Source of the DNA: Paenibacillus_S vulneris
Lineage (GTDB): Bacteria > Bacillota > Bacilli > Paenibacillales > NBRC-103111
NCBI RefSeq assembly: GCF_039543185.1
Contig: NZ_BAABJG010000021.1
Location: 248,001-312,000 of the forward strand
Length of the DNA: 64,000 nt
Reading direction: 5' to 3'
The position numbers and the translations under genes are program-made. The notes beneath the pieces were generated by a model, which saw only the letters and a program-made list of their open reading frames with translations, ran no database searches and had not been told where the DNA came from. Shown here one piece after another: positions 1-8,793 of the stretch. Each line of letters begins with the position of its first letter. Positions within the stretch are counted from its first letter, which is position 1.

Positions 1-818
1 TCTTCCCCTCCCTCGGAGAAGGCGTAGCCGGAAGGACGCTTCAGCTGCTCCTCCGTTAACTCGGACTGCAATCGGTAATGAGTCTCTACCATCATATAGC
101 CGTCATATCCGTCCTCCAGCAGCCGGGTAAACAGCCCTCTATAGTCGACCTGCCCCGTGCCGATGGCAACCCCCTCAATCTTATCTCCATTCCGAACGGC
201 ATCCTTCAGATGAATGTGGCCTAGATGGCCCTTGAGCAGATGATAACCGTCAGGATACGGAATTTCGCCGTCCGGATCCCACAGGTCATTGCCGGGATCA
301 TACAGCGCCTTGATGTAGGGAGAGCCCACGGCCTCCACCAGACGCGCTACTTTGGCCCCGTTGGACGCGTAGACGGCCGGGTCGAATTCCAGCATGAAGG
401 TGACGCCCGCTTGCTCCAGCAGCGGCACAATGCTTCCAAGCTCCCGGACTATCGCCGGGAACGCCGTATCGAAAGGTTCCTTCGCCCAGAAGCTGAAGCC
501 CCGGAGCTTTTGCGCTCCGAACAGCTGCGCAATCTCCAAATCCCGGACCAGTATCGCTCTGCTTTGCGATATCTCTTCGGGATTATCGAGATCGCATTTG
601 AATACGGGAGTGGAGAGTGCACATACATGCAGCCCCGCTGCCCGGATGATGCTGTGCAGCTCCTCCAGCCGCTGCTGTGTAAGCTGATGAAGCTGCACGC
701 CGTCTACGGAGCGAAGCTCCAGCGCCGTAAGGCCGAACTCCTTGGCCAAAGCGATAGCGTCTTCGATCCGCTGCGACACTTCATCGGTAATAATGCCTAA
801 CTGAAACGGAAATTCCAT
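1..818 (-). CDS. Sugar phosphate isomerase/epimerase, C-terminus cut by window edge
   Basis: About 272 residues are visible, starting at an ATG at 818 that follows an AAGGAG site at 829-834. The chain opens with a beta strand ending in GIITDEVS and continues with TIM-barrel features of the AP-endonuclease-2-like fold: LELRSVDG, LEFDPAVY, LYDPGNDLWD and GHIHLKD, then a late VETHY. The Glu, Asp and His residues in these strands are the usual metal ligands of xylose-isomerase-like enzymes. Such proteins isomerise or epimerise sugars or inositol derivatives in the cytoplasm. Two Gfo/Idh/MocA dehydrogenases lie directly upstream on the same strand (44 bp before the next gene), a pairing typical of inositol or rare-sugar oxidation. 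The exact substrate cannot be told. The reading frame runs off the left edge, so the C-terminus is missing here. Confidence 0.85.
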   Translation of the reverse strand, partial: MEFPFQLGIITDEVSQRIEDAIALAKEFGLTALELRSVDGVQLHQLTQQRLEELHSIIRAAGLHVCALSTPVFKCDLDNPEEISQSRAILVRDLEIAQLFGAQKLRGFSFWAKEPFDTAFPAIVRELGSIVPLLEQAGVTFMLEFDPAVYASNGAKVARLVEAVGSPYIKALYDPGNDLWDPDGEIPYPDGYHLLKGHLGHIHLKDAVRNGDKIEGVAIGTGQVDYRGLFTRLLEDGYDGYMMVETHYRLQSELTEEQLKRPSGYAFSEGGE

Positions 819-861
819 ATCGGTTCAGCTCCTTCTGCATAGTTTGGCTATCTGCAGCTCT

Positions 862-1773
862 TCACAGCTGCACGGCGCTGCCCGTTCTCCTGCTCTCGTT
901 GGCCGCCTCAATGAAACGGATGACCTCCAGTGTTTCCTTCATGTCGATAGGAGCCGATCCCGTACGGAACATCTCCAGTACCGCCTCCAGCATGCTCGCA
1001 TAATAAGGCTTCGGATGTGCATACACATCGACGAACCGGCTCGCTTGCTCCCGATGGACGAGCGCCCCGAACGTCCGGTTGCCTTTGCGGTTGCCGCGGA
1101 TCGTGCCTATTCTGCCGTCTTCCCATGCGCCGACGACTTCATCATAATCTTCATTCGTGAACGCCGTAACCTCTTTGCAGCCTCGCCCCATCGCCGCATA
1201 CAGCATATCGACCGTATGGATGCCGTACCAGAACAGTCCCGGCTGCGTCGGCTGCAGCTCCATTGGGCCGTAGCAATCAACCCCGATGATGCGGCCCTTC
1301 TCTTCGTCTGCGATCGCTTCGCTCAGCCCCTGAGCGTAACGGACGGACGAGCAGCTCATCAGCGGAATGCCTTGCTCTTCTACAATCCGGGCCATGGCTT
1401 CCGCATCCGCACTGCTTACGGCAAACGGCTTGTCGATGAACACCGGTTTGTTAAACGCCGCCGTTTTCTTTAGCTGCTCGAGATGGACGCGCCCGTCCAC
1501 CGACAGAAGCAGAATGGCGTCGCAGCGCTCGGCGACCTCCTCAATCGTCCCAACGATCTCGACGCCCAAGCTGTCCCGCAGCTTGGCCGTAAACCCCTCC
1601 ACGCGGGAATAGCTCAGCTCGAAATCCGGCGATCCGCCTGGATATGCAACGGTTACTTGAGCTCCGGGAATATGATACGGATGCTTCGGATCGTTAAGCA
1701 GCTCTGCAAAGGCAGGCGCATGACTCGTATCCAATCCGATCATCCCGATATTTAGTGTTTTTGCAGTATTCAT
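862..1773 (-). CDS. Gfo/Idh/MocA family NAD(P)-dependent oxidoreductase
   Basis: A 303-residue protein with an N-terminal Rossmann strand (LNIGMIGLDTSHAPAF), a shortened form of the usual GxGxxG loop. The central FIDKPFAVS matches the family's E-K-P motif, where the Lys contacts cofactor and substrate, although Asp replaces Glu. GLFWYGIHTVDMLYA carries the catalytic-region His. The family oxidises or reduces sugar, inositol or sugar-acid carbons using NAD(P). It is slightly shorter than the usual 330-360 residues. It sits between an isomerase and a second family member, all left-pointing, so a shared catabolic operon is likely. The LDTSHAPAF variant nucleotide loop is like that of family members without a clear assigned substrate. 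Start chosen at the first Met; a GAGAGGGG stretch precedes it. Confidence 0.85.
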   Translation of the reverse strand: MNTAKTLNIGMIGLDTSHAPAFAELLNDPKHPYHIPGAQVTVAYPGGSPDFELSYSRVEGFTAKLRDSLGVEIVGTIEEVAERCDAILLLSVDGRVHLEQLKKTAAFNKPVFIDKPFAVSSADAEAMARIVEEQGIPLMSCSSVRYAQGLSEAIADEEKGRIIGVDCYGPMELQPTQPGLFWYGIHTVDMLYAAMGRGCKEVTAFTNEDYDEVVGAWEDGRIGTIRGNRKGNRTFGALVHREQASRFVDVYAHPKPYYASMLEAVLEMFRTGSAPIDMKETLEVIRFIEAANESRRTGSAVQL

Positions 1774-1856
1774 AGAAGCCCCTCTCTCATTTTTTTCTAG
1801 TAGTATTCGTGTTCAAGGTTGCCCTATCAACCTCTCTCCTTCGGCCAGATCCTCAC

Positions 1857-2891
1857 TTAAAGCTTAACTTCCTTGCCCGTCCTCGCCGATTCATAGATCG
1901 CTAGAATCAGCTCCACCGATTTGCGCGCTTCTTCCCCGGAAATTAACGGCTCCCGGTCTTCCCGGATCGCATGGATCAGATCATCGATCAGTATATAATG
2001 GCCGTCCCCGGAAATCGCCAACGGATTATCGCTCCCCTCCGCATTGCGTTCGGAAAGAGAAACCGGGGGCTCTTCCTCGTCCACCGTCTTCCACAGCTTA
2101 ATGCCGCTGTCCGCGTAAATGATCGAGCCGTGCTCGCCATGAATTTCAAACCGTGGCTCCTGACCCGGATTGACCGAGGTCGCTCCCTGAATGACGCCAA
2201 ATGCACCGTTCTTATACTTCACGACCGCAACCGCCGTATCCTCGACTTCGATATCCCGAACCAGCGGGGCCGCATAAGCGAATACGCTATCTACATCTCC
2301 CATGATCCACCGGATAATGTCCACGCCGTGAACCCCCTGGTTCATCAGCGCCCCTCCGCCGTCTACCTCCCAAGTCCCGCGCCAATCGGCGCTCCGGTAA
2401 TATTCCGGGCTCCGGTAATATTTCAAATAGGCGTCGCCCAGCACAAGCTTGCCCAGCTTGCCTTCCTGTACGGCCCGGCGCGTCATCAGCGCAAGCTCTG
2501 TCGTTCTCTTCTGAAACACCGTAGCCAGCTTAACGTTATGGCTGCGGCATGCGGCAATCATCGCGTCCATGGACTCGAGTGTAATGTCGAGCGGCTTCTC
2601 GCACAGCACGTGCTTTCCGGCCTCGGCTGCCGCAATCGCCGCTGCGCTGTGCATGCCGCTCGGCAGGCAGATGCAGACGACATCGACCTCGCACTGCTTC
2701 AGCAGCTGCCCAATCTGTTCATATACGTGAGGAATACCGTATTCTTCTGCCAGCTGCTGCGCTTTGCCCGGTACACTATCCACAACGGCGACCAACTCCG
2801 CCTCCGGATGCTGCTGGATCGCTCTGGCATGCAGCGGTGCGATGACTCCTGCCCCGATAATGGCAAACTTGATTTTTTTACCTGATGACAT
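1857..2891 (-). CDS. Gfo/Idh/MocA family oxidoreductase
   Basis: A 344-residue enzyme with the classical architecture: Rossmann domain with GAGVIAPLHARAI near residue 13, the EKPLD signature around residue 98, and a C-terminal alpha/beta domain containing GGGALMNQGVHGVDIIRWIMGD, where the His is the family's catalytic-region residue. It probably oxidises a sugar or cyclitol with NAD(P) in the cytoplasm. It is the first gene of the left-pointing cluster 2891-1, 83 bp before the next dehydrogenase; a GGAGAGGGG ribosome site precedes its ATG. The three genes together suggest a carbohydrate oxidation-isomerisation route. Substrate unknown. Family assignment is firm, the specific role is not. Confidence 0.9.
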   Translation of the reverse strand: MSSGKKIKFAIIGAGVIAPLHARAIQQHPEAELVAVVDSVPGKAQQLAEEYGIPHVYEQIGQLLKQCEVDVVCICLPSGMHSAAAIAAAEAGKHVLCEKPLDITLESMDAMIAACRSHNVKLATVFQKRTTELALMTRRAVQEGKLGKLVLGDAYLKYYRSPEYYRSADWRGTWEVDGGGALMNQGVHGVDIIRWIMGDVDSVFAYAAPLVRDIEVEDTAVAVVKYKNGAFGVIQGATSVNPGQEPRFEIHGEHGSIIYADSGIKLWKTVDEEEPPVSLSERNAEGSDNPLAISGDGHYILIDDLIHAIREDREPLISGEEARKSVELILAIYESARTGKEVKL

Positions 2892-3102
2892 TTCAAATTC
2901 CCCTCTCCTGTTTTCGGTTCTTTATAGAACGGTACGGCTTGGCTTTAGAAATCCAGGTCCGGCCTGCTCCCATCCTTTCTCCGCTATCATAACGAATGAA
3001 TCGGGCTTAGCCTATCGCCGCTTTTTCCGGTTTTACCTCAGGAATCAGGGTAGAGGAAACATTGAGGATGAATCCAATAAAATGAATATTCGCTTTTTTC
3101 CA

Positions 3103-3130
3103 TTGAAAATTCCGCGTAAAGTGATAGGAT
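3103..3130 (+). promoter_or_regulatory. Candidate sigma-A promoter of pdxK
   Basis: TTGAAA at 3103-3108 and TAGGAT at 3125-3130 are 16 bp apart, about 85 bp before the pdxK start. The -10 match is only fair. The rest of the 2892-3217 gap between divergent genes shows no gene. Confidence 0.4.
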
Positions 3131-3217
3131 AAAGATTACCAAGCAATTATAAAGCGAGCCTCCGAGGAGCGCTTGCAGCCATTTTCATGTTGAGACAGAA
3201 CTAAGGAGAGAAGCAGT

Positions 3218-4027
3218 ATGAGTATGAACAAAGCTTTAACGATTGCCGGTTCGGATACAAGCGGGGGCGCTGGGATTCAAGCCGATTTGAAGACCTTCCA
3301 GGAAAGAGACGTGTACGGCATGACCGTACTCACGACGATCGTAACGATGGACCCGGCCAACAACTGGCACCACGGTGTTCATCCGGTAGCGCTGCCTACG
3401 ATTGAAGCGCAGCTTCAAACCGTGCTCGGCGGCATCGGCGTCGACGCGCTGAAGACCGGCATGCTCGGATCTGTAGAGATTATCGAGCTGGTTACCGACA
3501 CCATCAAGAAGCAAGGCTTAAGCCGCATCGTCATCGACCCGGTTATGGTCTGCAAAGGAAATGACGAAGCGCTTCATCCTGAAACTACCGTTGCGCTGCG
3601 TGAGCTGCTGGTTCCGGTTGCGGATGTGGTCACACCGAACTTGTTCGAGGCCGCACAGCTGGCGAACCGCGCTCCTATCAAAACATTGGACGATATGAAG
3701 GAAGCCGCACAAATTATCCACGATTCCGGCGCCAAATACGTTCTCATCAAAGGCGGGGCGAAGCTCGATCACCCGACGGCTGTCGATCTGCTGTATGATG
3801 GAAAAACATTCGAGCTGTACGAGTCCGAAAAAATTGCAACGACCTATACCCATGGAGCAGGATGCACTTATTCCGCGGCAATTACCGCAGAGCTCGCCAA
3901 AGGCAGCGACGTGAAGCAAGCCGTCTCCACAGCCAAAGCATTCATTATGAGTGCAATCCAGCATGGCTTCCCGATCAACTCCTTTGTCGGTCCTACCATG
4001 CACTCCGCTTACCGGAAATATCAATAA
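3218..4027 (+). CDS. pdxK: Pyridoxine/pyridoxal/pyridoxamine kinase (ThiD-like)
   Basis: A 269-residue ribokinase-fold kinase. It phosphorylates B6 vitamers with ATP in the cytoplasm for pyridoxal phosphate salvage; close relatives also accept hydroxymethylpyrimidine. Visible marks are the N-terminal ALTIAGSDTSGGAGIQADLK, the VIDPVMVCKG strand, PNLFEA, and the C-terminal YTHGAGCTYSAA anion hole with the usual Gly-Ala-Gly-Cys of this subgroup. The overall sequence closely follows my recollection of Bacillus subtilis PdxK, including start and length. A TAAGGAGAG ribosome site precedes the ATG. It stands alone, with its own promoter candidate and terminator. ThiD is the main alternative name, but the DPVMVCKG and HGAGC forms favour PdxK. 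Confidence 0.9.
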   Translation: MSMNKALTIAGSDTSGGAGIQADLKTFQERDVYGMTVLTTIVTMDPANNWHHGVHPVALPTIEAQLQTVLGGIGVDALKTGMLGSVEIIELVTDTIKKQGLSRIVIDPVMVCKGNDEALHPETTVALRELLVPVADVVTPNLFEAAQLANRAPIKTLDDMKEAAQIIHDSGAKYVLIKGGAKLDHPTAVDLLYDGKTFELYESEKIATTYTHGAGCTYSAAITAELAKGSDVKQAVSTAKAFIMSAIQHGFPINSFVGPTMHSAYRKYQ

Positions 4028-4069
4028 TTTTCAAACGCGTCAATTTTTGAAGCCGAAGCCGCAGTACAA

Positions 4070-4135
4070 AGCCCTGACCGTCGACCTCCCTCTTCTGCAA
4101 GCAGAGAGAATCGCTGTCAGGGCTTCTTCATTTTT
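4070..4135 (+). terminator. Rho-independent terminator after pdxK
   Basis: AGCCCTGAC at 4070-4078 pairs with GTCAGGGCT at 4116-4124. The loop contains a second small hairpin (CTCTTCTGC with GCAGAGAG), and a T-rich tail (TCTTCATTTTT) follows. Confidence 0.8.
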
Positions 4136-4149
4136 ATGTTATAGAAGAC

Positions 4150-5136
4150 TCATTTTGCCTGTGTCATGTTACTTTGATCAATCGGAAATTGTCCCTTCCA
4201 GCTTCCCTTTGTCGTCCCGATTCGATCAATGCTCACATTCAGATACATGAACGGAGGCAGCTTCGAGCCGCTTGTGACGAAGGCAAGCACACCTTCCGGC
4301 CGGTCCTTTTCCGCGATACCTACATCCAGTTCCTTCCCTTGAGTATCCGTTAAGTAAAAAGGCAGTCTATCCGGTTTGCTCGTGCCGATGAAGCTCAGTA
4401 CGCTAAAGCCTTCGACTCCGGGCTCCTGGTAGGTTGGATTTTCAACTTGAATTCCATTTTTCTTCCCATCATTAAGGACATTCCGTCCTTTGGTATCAAA
4501 TTCATAGGGAACCAGACTTCCATCCGCCTTTGTAATGCTGTAATGAACGAGAATTTTTTTGAAAAAGACATGTTGATATTCCTCCCCGTCCAGTTCCGTA
4601 TCGAACCGTTTCCGTAATTGCTTCAAGGCCAGATGGACTCTCGATTTGGCTGTGCCTGTCGGAATCTGCAGCAGCTCTGCAATTTGCTCATAAGTATAGT
4701 CGTAGTAAAAGCGGTAAATCACCACGATCCTAAGCTTGTAAGGCAGTTGATTGATCGTCTCCTGCAGCTCTCTTTGGAATTCGCTTTCGATTAAGGCTTC
4801 ACCAGGCAGTTCCACTTGCGGCTCTTCACCTAGACGGGAATGCTTCTCTATCAACCGGAATCTTCTCCAACTTTGTCTTCGCCAATGGTTCACTTGCCGG
4901 ATCACTATGCCATTCAACCAGAAAAGAAATGGGCGCCTGCGATCGTAGCTAGGTAACGCCCGCCACAGCTGATAGTAGATCTCATTGACAATATCGTTGA
5001 CATCCTGTTTATTGCGAACAAGCATGCCGACCGTTCCATAGACCTTTTTTCGGGTCATACCATAGATCACTTCCAGAGCTTCTTCATCTCCGGTCATCAA
5101 TCGGTCTAACCAGTGTTCTAAGTTTTGTTCATTCAT
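4150..5136 (-). CDS. ECF-type RNA polymerase sigma factor with extra C-terminal domain
   Basis: A 328-residue protein, far longer than the usual 160-190 of ECF factors. Residues 1-80 hold sigma region 2 (DVNDIVNEIYYQLWRALPSYD) and about 130-177 hold region 4, with a helix-turn-helix at YTYEQIAELLQIPTGTAKSRV. The remaining ~150 residues form a separate beta-rich domain (KADGSLVPYEFD, PFYLTDTQGKEL). In my judgement this resembles the C-terminal domain of the DUF4179/DUF5643 proteins that usually sit beside such sigma genes as membrane anti-sigma factors. No transmembrane helix is visible. The fusion may be a self-regulating sigma factor or the result of an in-frame deletion joining sigma and anti-sigma genes. 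The sigma part is certain; the tail assignment is inference. Confidence 0.85.
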   Translation of the reverse strand: MNEQNLEHWLDRLMTGDEEALEVIYGMTRKKVYGTVGMLVRNKQDVNDIVNEIYYQLWRALPSYDRRRPFLFWLNGIVIRQVNHWRRQSWRRFRLIEKHSRLGEEPQVELPGEALIESEFQRELQETINQLPYKLRIVVIYRFYYDYTYEQIAELLQIPTGTAKSRVHLALKQLRKRFDTELDGEEYQHVFFKKILVHYSITKADGSLVPYEFDTKGRNVLNDGKKNGIQVENPTYQEPGVEGFSVLSFIGTSKPDRLPFYLTDTQGKELDVGIAEKDRPEGVLAFVTSGSKLPPFMYLNVSIDRIGTTKGSWKGQFPIDQSNMTQAK

Positions 5137-5268
5137 TGGAGGCCCCCTGAAATTGTATACACGATGTATTGGCTCCCTAATTAGAAATGGTTCACTAGAT
5201 TTTTATTTTTTTGCTTTTTCTCTAGAGAGAAAACTTCTCCGTAATATAGACCGTACAAGTTGAAACCT

Positions 5269-5295
5269 TGCAACGGACCGTTCTTGTCTAACGTA
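5269..5295 (+). promoter_or_regulatory. Possible ECF-sigma-type promoter before SDR gene
   Basis: TGCAAC at 5269-5274 and CGTA at 5292-5295 lie 17 bp apart, with an AAC-type -35 and CGT-type -10 as in Bacillus ECF promoters. It lies between the ECF sigma gene and the divergent SDR gene. Suggestive only. Confidence 0.25.
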
Positions 5296-5392
5296 ACCTC
5301 AAAGTGCCTATATGACTTCAAAGTGCGTACTTTTCACCCGATTCTTTATGGTGCACAATGACAATGTAATCCAAATGGAGAGGGGAATATTA

Positions 5393-6466
5393 ATGATGGA
5401 GCGTAATCATAATGCGCAGCATAAAACCGCACTTGTTGTCGGCGCCAATGGCGTCATAGGCAGAAATCTGATCGACCATTTGACGGAGCTCCCGGACTGG
5501 GACATCATCGGTTTATCGAGACGCGGAGGTGAATCCTCGGGAAAGGTTCGATATGTGGCTGTCGATCTGCTTGATGAAGCAGATACTCGTGATAAACTAA
5601 GTGATCTGTCCCAAGTTACCCATATCTTTTATGCTGCTTATCAGGACCGCCCGACCTGGGCAGAGCTGGTAGCGCCTAACCTGGCTATGCTCGTCAATGT
5701 CGTCAATGCAATTGAGCCGATAGCTCCTGGCCTGCAGCATATAAGCCTCATGCAAGGCTACAAAGTATATGGCGCTCACCTGGGTCCTTTCAAAACGCCT
5801 GCGCGGGAGACTGATGCTTACCATATGCCTCCTGAATTTAACGTGGATCAGCAGCAATTTCTCGAGAAACGCCAGCTCGGACGCAAATGGACTTGGTCGG
5901 CAATGCGGCCGTCCGTTGTGAGCGGATTTGCGCTTGGCAATCCCATGAATTTAGCTATGGTCATAGCGGTTTATGCTTCCATGTCCAAGGAGCTGGGGCT
6001 GCCATTGCGTTTTCCCGGTAAGCCCGGAGCCTACAACAGCCTGCTCGAGATGACCGATGCCGGGCTTTTAGCCCGAGCTACCGTCTGGGCAGCTACCGAT
6101 GAGCGCTGCGCGAATCAAGCGTTCAACATTACGAACGGGGATTTGTTCCGATGGAATGAGATGTGGCCGAAGATCGCCGCCTATTTCGGTATGGAGACAG
6201 CGCCTCCCCTGCAGATGTCACTAGAGGTTGTAATGGCGGATAAAGAACCGTTGTGGAATTCCATGATCGAGAAGCACGGCTTGATGAACAACCGTTATCA
6301 GGATGTTTCTTCTTGGCGATTCGGCGATTTCGTGTTTTCCTGGGACTATGATTTCTTTGCTGACGGTACGAAGGCGCGCCGTTTCGGCTTCCACGAATTT
6401 ATCGATACGGAGTCCATGTTCATAAATATCTTTGATGAATTGCGCCGCCGCAAAGTAATCCCATGA
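5393..6466 (+). CDS. NAD-dependent epimerase/SDR, PRISE (progesterone 5-beta-reductase/iridoid synthase-like) type
   Basis: A 357-residue extended SDR. The dinucleotide loop GANGVIGRNL lies at about residues 16-25. SLMQGYKVYGAHLGPFKTPARE contains the Lys, and MRPSVVSGFALGNPMN follows the W-S-x-x-R-P pattern of PRISE enzymes, which reduce activated C=C bonds with NADPH. The C-terminal half has FNITNGDLFRWNEMWP, also typical. The start is set at 5393 because GAGAGGGGAA lies 5 bases before it; an in-frame upstream ATG at 5312 lacks such a site. It is divergent from the sigma factor gene and convergent with an HxlR regulator gene, which might control it. The substrate is unknown. Confidence 0.8.
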   Translation: MMERNHNAQHKTALVVGANGVIGRNLIDHLTELPDWDIIGLSRRGGESSGKVRYVAVDLLDEADTRDKLSDLSQVTHIFYAAYQDRPTWAELVAPNLAMLVNVVNAIEPIAPGLQHISLMQGYKVYGAHLGPFKTPARETDAYHMPPEFNVDQQQFLEKRQLGRKWTWSAMRPSVVSGFALGNPMNLAMVIAVYASMSKELGLPLRFPGKPGAYNSLLEMTDAGLLARATVWAATDERCANQAFNITNGDLFRWNEMWPKIAAYFGMETAPPLQMSLEVVMADKEPLWNSMIEKHGLMNNRYQDVSSWRFGDFVFSWDYDFFADGTKARRFGFHEFIDTESMFINIFDELRRRKVIP

Positions 6467-6480
6467 CATAACTTCTTATA

Positions 6481-6515
6481 AAAAAACCGGTACTGGATTC
6501 CAGTCACCGGTTCTG
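6481..6515. terminator. Bidirectional terminator between SDR and HxlR genes
   Basis: ACCGGT-ACTG pairs with CAGT-C-ACCGGT across a short loop. Seven T follow on the minus strand (A run at 6480-6486), and a looser T-rich stretch follows on the plus strand. It serves both converging genes. Confidence 0.75.
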
Positions 6516-6524
6516 CTCATTTTA

Positions 6525-6902
6525 TTATTCCATTTCTCCTGGGCTTGGAGCGGCAGTCAGAATCGAGCTATTGTCCCCATAGACCCGTTCCAGGTGCACA
6601 TCCCCCCACCTGCACATGGAATGAAGGATATCTTTCAAGGTCCAGCCATACTCTGTCAATTTATATTCGACTTTGGGAGGCACCTGGTTATAGGAGATCC
6701 GCTCAATGACTCCATCCTTCTCCAGCTCGCGCAATTGCTCTGTCAGAACCTTTTGGGTAATAGCAGGCATTAAGCTCATGAGCTCGCCGTTACGCTTTTC
6801 TCCAAATGTCAGATGGAACAAAATCACCGGCTTCCATTTGCCCCCCATCACTTCCAGTGTCACTTCCACCGATGTATTGTATATTTTCTTAGGCTCCTGC
6901 AT
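6525..6902 (-). CDS. HxlR-family winged-helix transcriptional regulator
   Basis: A 125-residue regulator. The HxlR signature is clear: VTLEVMGGKWKPVILFHL near residue 15, then GELMSLMPAITQKVLTEQLRELEKDGVIER (helix-turn-helix and wing) and the C-terminal VEYKLTEYGWTLKDILHSMCRWG. Members sense reactive electrophiles or aldehydes and often control a neighbouring reductase; here the SDR gene ends 58 bp away, in convergent orientation. The start is the ATG at 6902 after GAGGAGGGG. The frame stays open for 83 codons upstream, but that part lacks family similarity and overlaps the divergent germination promoter. Its N-terminal Cys common in HypR/YodB members is not seen. Confidence 0.88.
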   Translation of the reverse strand: MQEPKKIYNTSVEVTLEVMGGKWKPVILFHLTFGEKRNGELMSLMPAITQKVLTEQLRELEKDGVIERISYNQVPPKVEYKLTEYGWTLKDILHSMCRWGDVHLERVYGDNSSILTAAPSPGEME

Positions 6903-7109
6903 AGGCCGTATCCCCTCCTCTACCTTCACAATACCGATTTGCTCCCGCAGGTGCAAGCTTAAGATGATCTTGAATCTTTGCTGCAGAAGCGGACCGCATA
7001 CGGCTTCGATCTCCTGATCCCCCGGCCCGATTGGTCCAATGAAGCGTCCCCCGGCATCCCGCAGGAGGCTTTGCCGCACGTATCCCAAGTCGTTGAGAAA
7101 GCTGCACGA

Positions 7110-7140
7110 TGAGATAATCATGCCAACTATTTGCATAATA
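7110..7140 (+). promoter_or_regulatory. Candidate sigma-G (forespore) promoter of germination operon
   Basis: TGAGATA at 7110-7116, a 17-bp spacer and CATAATA at 7134-7140 resemble the forespore consensus TGAATA-N17-CATACTA. It lies 58 bp before the receptor A-subunit start. Germinant receptor operons are normally transcribed by sigma-G, which supports the reading. Confidence 0.45.
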
Positions 7141-7197
7141 AATGGAAGCACGAACCAAAATATAGAAAATGATCTTTACAAAGGGGCTTTATCCCAT

Positions 7198-8793
7198 ATG
7201 AGGGGCCAGCGTTTGCTCAATAGACTGTTTACATTATTTAAATCATCCAAGAATCGTACAAACCCGGCCAGTCTTATTCCGAATGCTGCCGGTCATTCCG
7301 GGGAGCAAAAGCTGTCTTTGCATTTGCAGCAAAATGATCAGACGCTTCGCACGATTTATGCCAACTGCTCTGATGTGATTTATCGTTCTTTTTTAATCGC
7401 TGGCCGAACAAAAGCAATGTTAGTTTATATTGACGGGCTGGCCGACTCCCAAGGCTTGGAGGACTATGTGATTGCTCCGCTGATGAACGACACAACAGGG
7501 GACGGCACAGGCATCAAGCCGTTTGTAGAACGAAAAATAAGCGTTTCGCAAGTGAACGAATTCAGCACCATTCCAGAGTGCATCGAATATCTTTCCGGCG
7601 GCTATCCTGTTCTGCTGTTCGACCACGAAGTAAGCGGTCTGGCACTGGGTCTATCCAAGTGGGAGAAGCGCAGCATTGAAGAGCCTGCAGCAGAATCGCT
7701 CATCCGCGGCCCCCGCGAAGGTTTTACCGAAACGCTGCGAACAAGCACATCCCAATTACGACGAATTATTAAAAGTCCGCAGCTTAAAATGGAAGCCATG
7801 AAAATAGGGAACTACACCCAAACAAATGTTGTTATTGCTTATGTTGCCGGGCTTGTAGACATGACGCTGGTGGAGGAAATCAAAACTCGGCTGAATCGGA
7901 TCCAGATCGATGGAGTCCTGGAGAGCGGATATATCGAGGAAATGATCGAGGATAACCCCTACTCCCCTTTCCCTCAGTTGCTAAGCACCGAGCGCCCAGA
8001 TGTGGTGTGCGGATGCCTGCTGGAAGGACGAGCAGCTATCCTGGTGGAGGGAACTCCATTTGTTTTGGTCGCTCCTGTCACTCTTTTTTCATTATTACAG
8101 GCGGCTGAGGATTATTACCAGCGATTCTGGATTGGAACCGCTACCCGCTGGCTGCGTTACTCCTTTACTCTGATCTCCCTTTTGTTTCCGTCACTTTATG
8201 TGGCGGTGCTTACATTCCACCAAGAGATGGTGCCCGGCTCCCTCCTGATCAGTATGGCCAGCTCGCGGGAAGCGGTTCCTTTCCCTGCTCTTATTGAAGC
8301 ATTGCTGATGGAAATTACTTTTGAAGCACTTCGCGAGGCAGGTATAAGGCTGCCCAAACAAATCGGTGCCGCTATCAGCATCGTAGGAGCCCTGGTTATC
8401 GGGCAATCCGCGGTTCAAGCGGGGCTTGTTTCCGCACCTATGGTTATCGTCGTTGCGATTACAGGCATCTCGTCCTTCATGGTTCCTCGTTACATTATGG
8501 GGATCACTATCAGGCTGCTGCGATTTCCGCTAATATTTCTTGCCGGGACGCTGGGCCTGCTGGGCATTATGATGGGGGTTATTGCCATCGTCCTCCATCT
8601 ATGCAGCCTGCGCTCTTTCGGTGTTCCTTACTTATCCGGAGTTTCGAATCCTAATTTGAACCAGCTAAAGGATGTCCTTATCCGAGCACCTCGGTGGATG
8701 CTAAATGAACGTCCTCACTTTGCGGGAATGTACGATCAGTACCGTCAGGCTCCCCATCAAAAACCGGGTCCTGAGCGCGAGGATGAAAAATAA
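7198..8793 (+). CDS. Spore germination receptor A subunit (GerA family)
   Basis: A 531-residue GerAA/GerKA-type protein of the spore inner membrane, part of the receptor that senses nutrients and starts germination. The N-terminal half is hydrophilic and includes IAGRTKAMLVYIDGL and GYPVLLFD. PREGFTETLRTSTSQLRRIIKSPQLKMEAMKIGNYTQT is the family signature. The second half has hydrophobic segments at roughly residues 320-500 and the conserved VPFPALIEALLMEITFEALREAG. The start at 7198 has an AAGGGG site 11 bases before it; an upstream in-frame ATG at 7039 would overlap the HxlR side. It is the first of at least four co-directional, mostly overlapping genes. The germinant cannot be predicted. 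Confidence 0.92.
   Translation: MRGQRLLNRLFTLFKSSKNRTNPASLIPNAAGHSGEQKLSLHLQQNDQTLRTIYANCSDVIYRSFLIAGRTKAMLVYIDGLADSQGLEDYVIAPLMNDTTGDGTGIKPFVERKISVSQVNEFSTIPECIEYLSGGYPVLLFDHEVSGLALGLSKWEKRSIEEPAAESLIRGPREGFTETLRTSTSQLRRIIKSPQLKMEAMKIGNYTQTNVVIAYVAGLVDMTLVEEIKTRLNRIQIDGVLESGYIEEMIEDNPYSPFPQLLSTERPDVVCGCLLEGRAAILVEGTPFVLVAPVTLFSLLQAAEDYYQRFWIGTATRWLRYSFTLISLLFPSLYVAVLTFHQEMVPGSLLISMASSREAVPFPALIEALLMEITFEALREAGIRLPKQIGAAISIVGALVIGQSAVQAGLVSAPMVIVVAITGISSFMVPRYIMGITIRLLRFPLIFLAGTLGLLGIMMGVIAIVLHLCSLRSFGVPYLSGVSNPNLNQLKDVLIRAPRWMLNERPHFAGMYDQYRQAPHQKPGPEREDEK

Noticed and set aside
1971..2885. 304-codon open frame on the plus strand
   Set aside because: Shadow of the Gfo/Idh/MocA gene; no family features or ribosome site.
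6903..7151. N-terminal extension of the HxlR regulator
   Set aside because: Frame is open but lacks family similarity; a good ribosome site supports the start at 6902.
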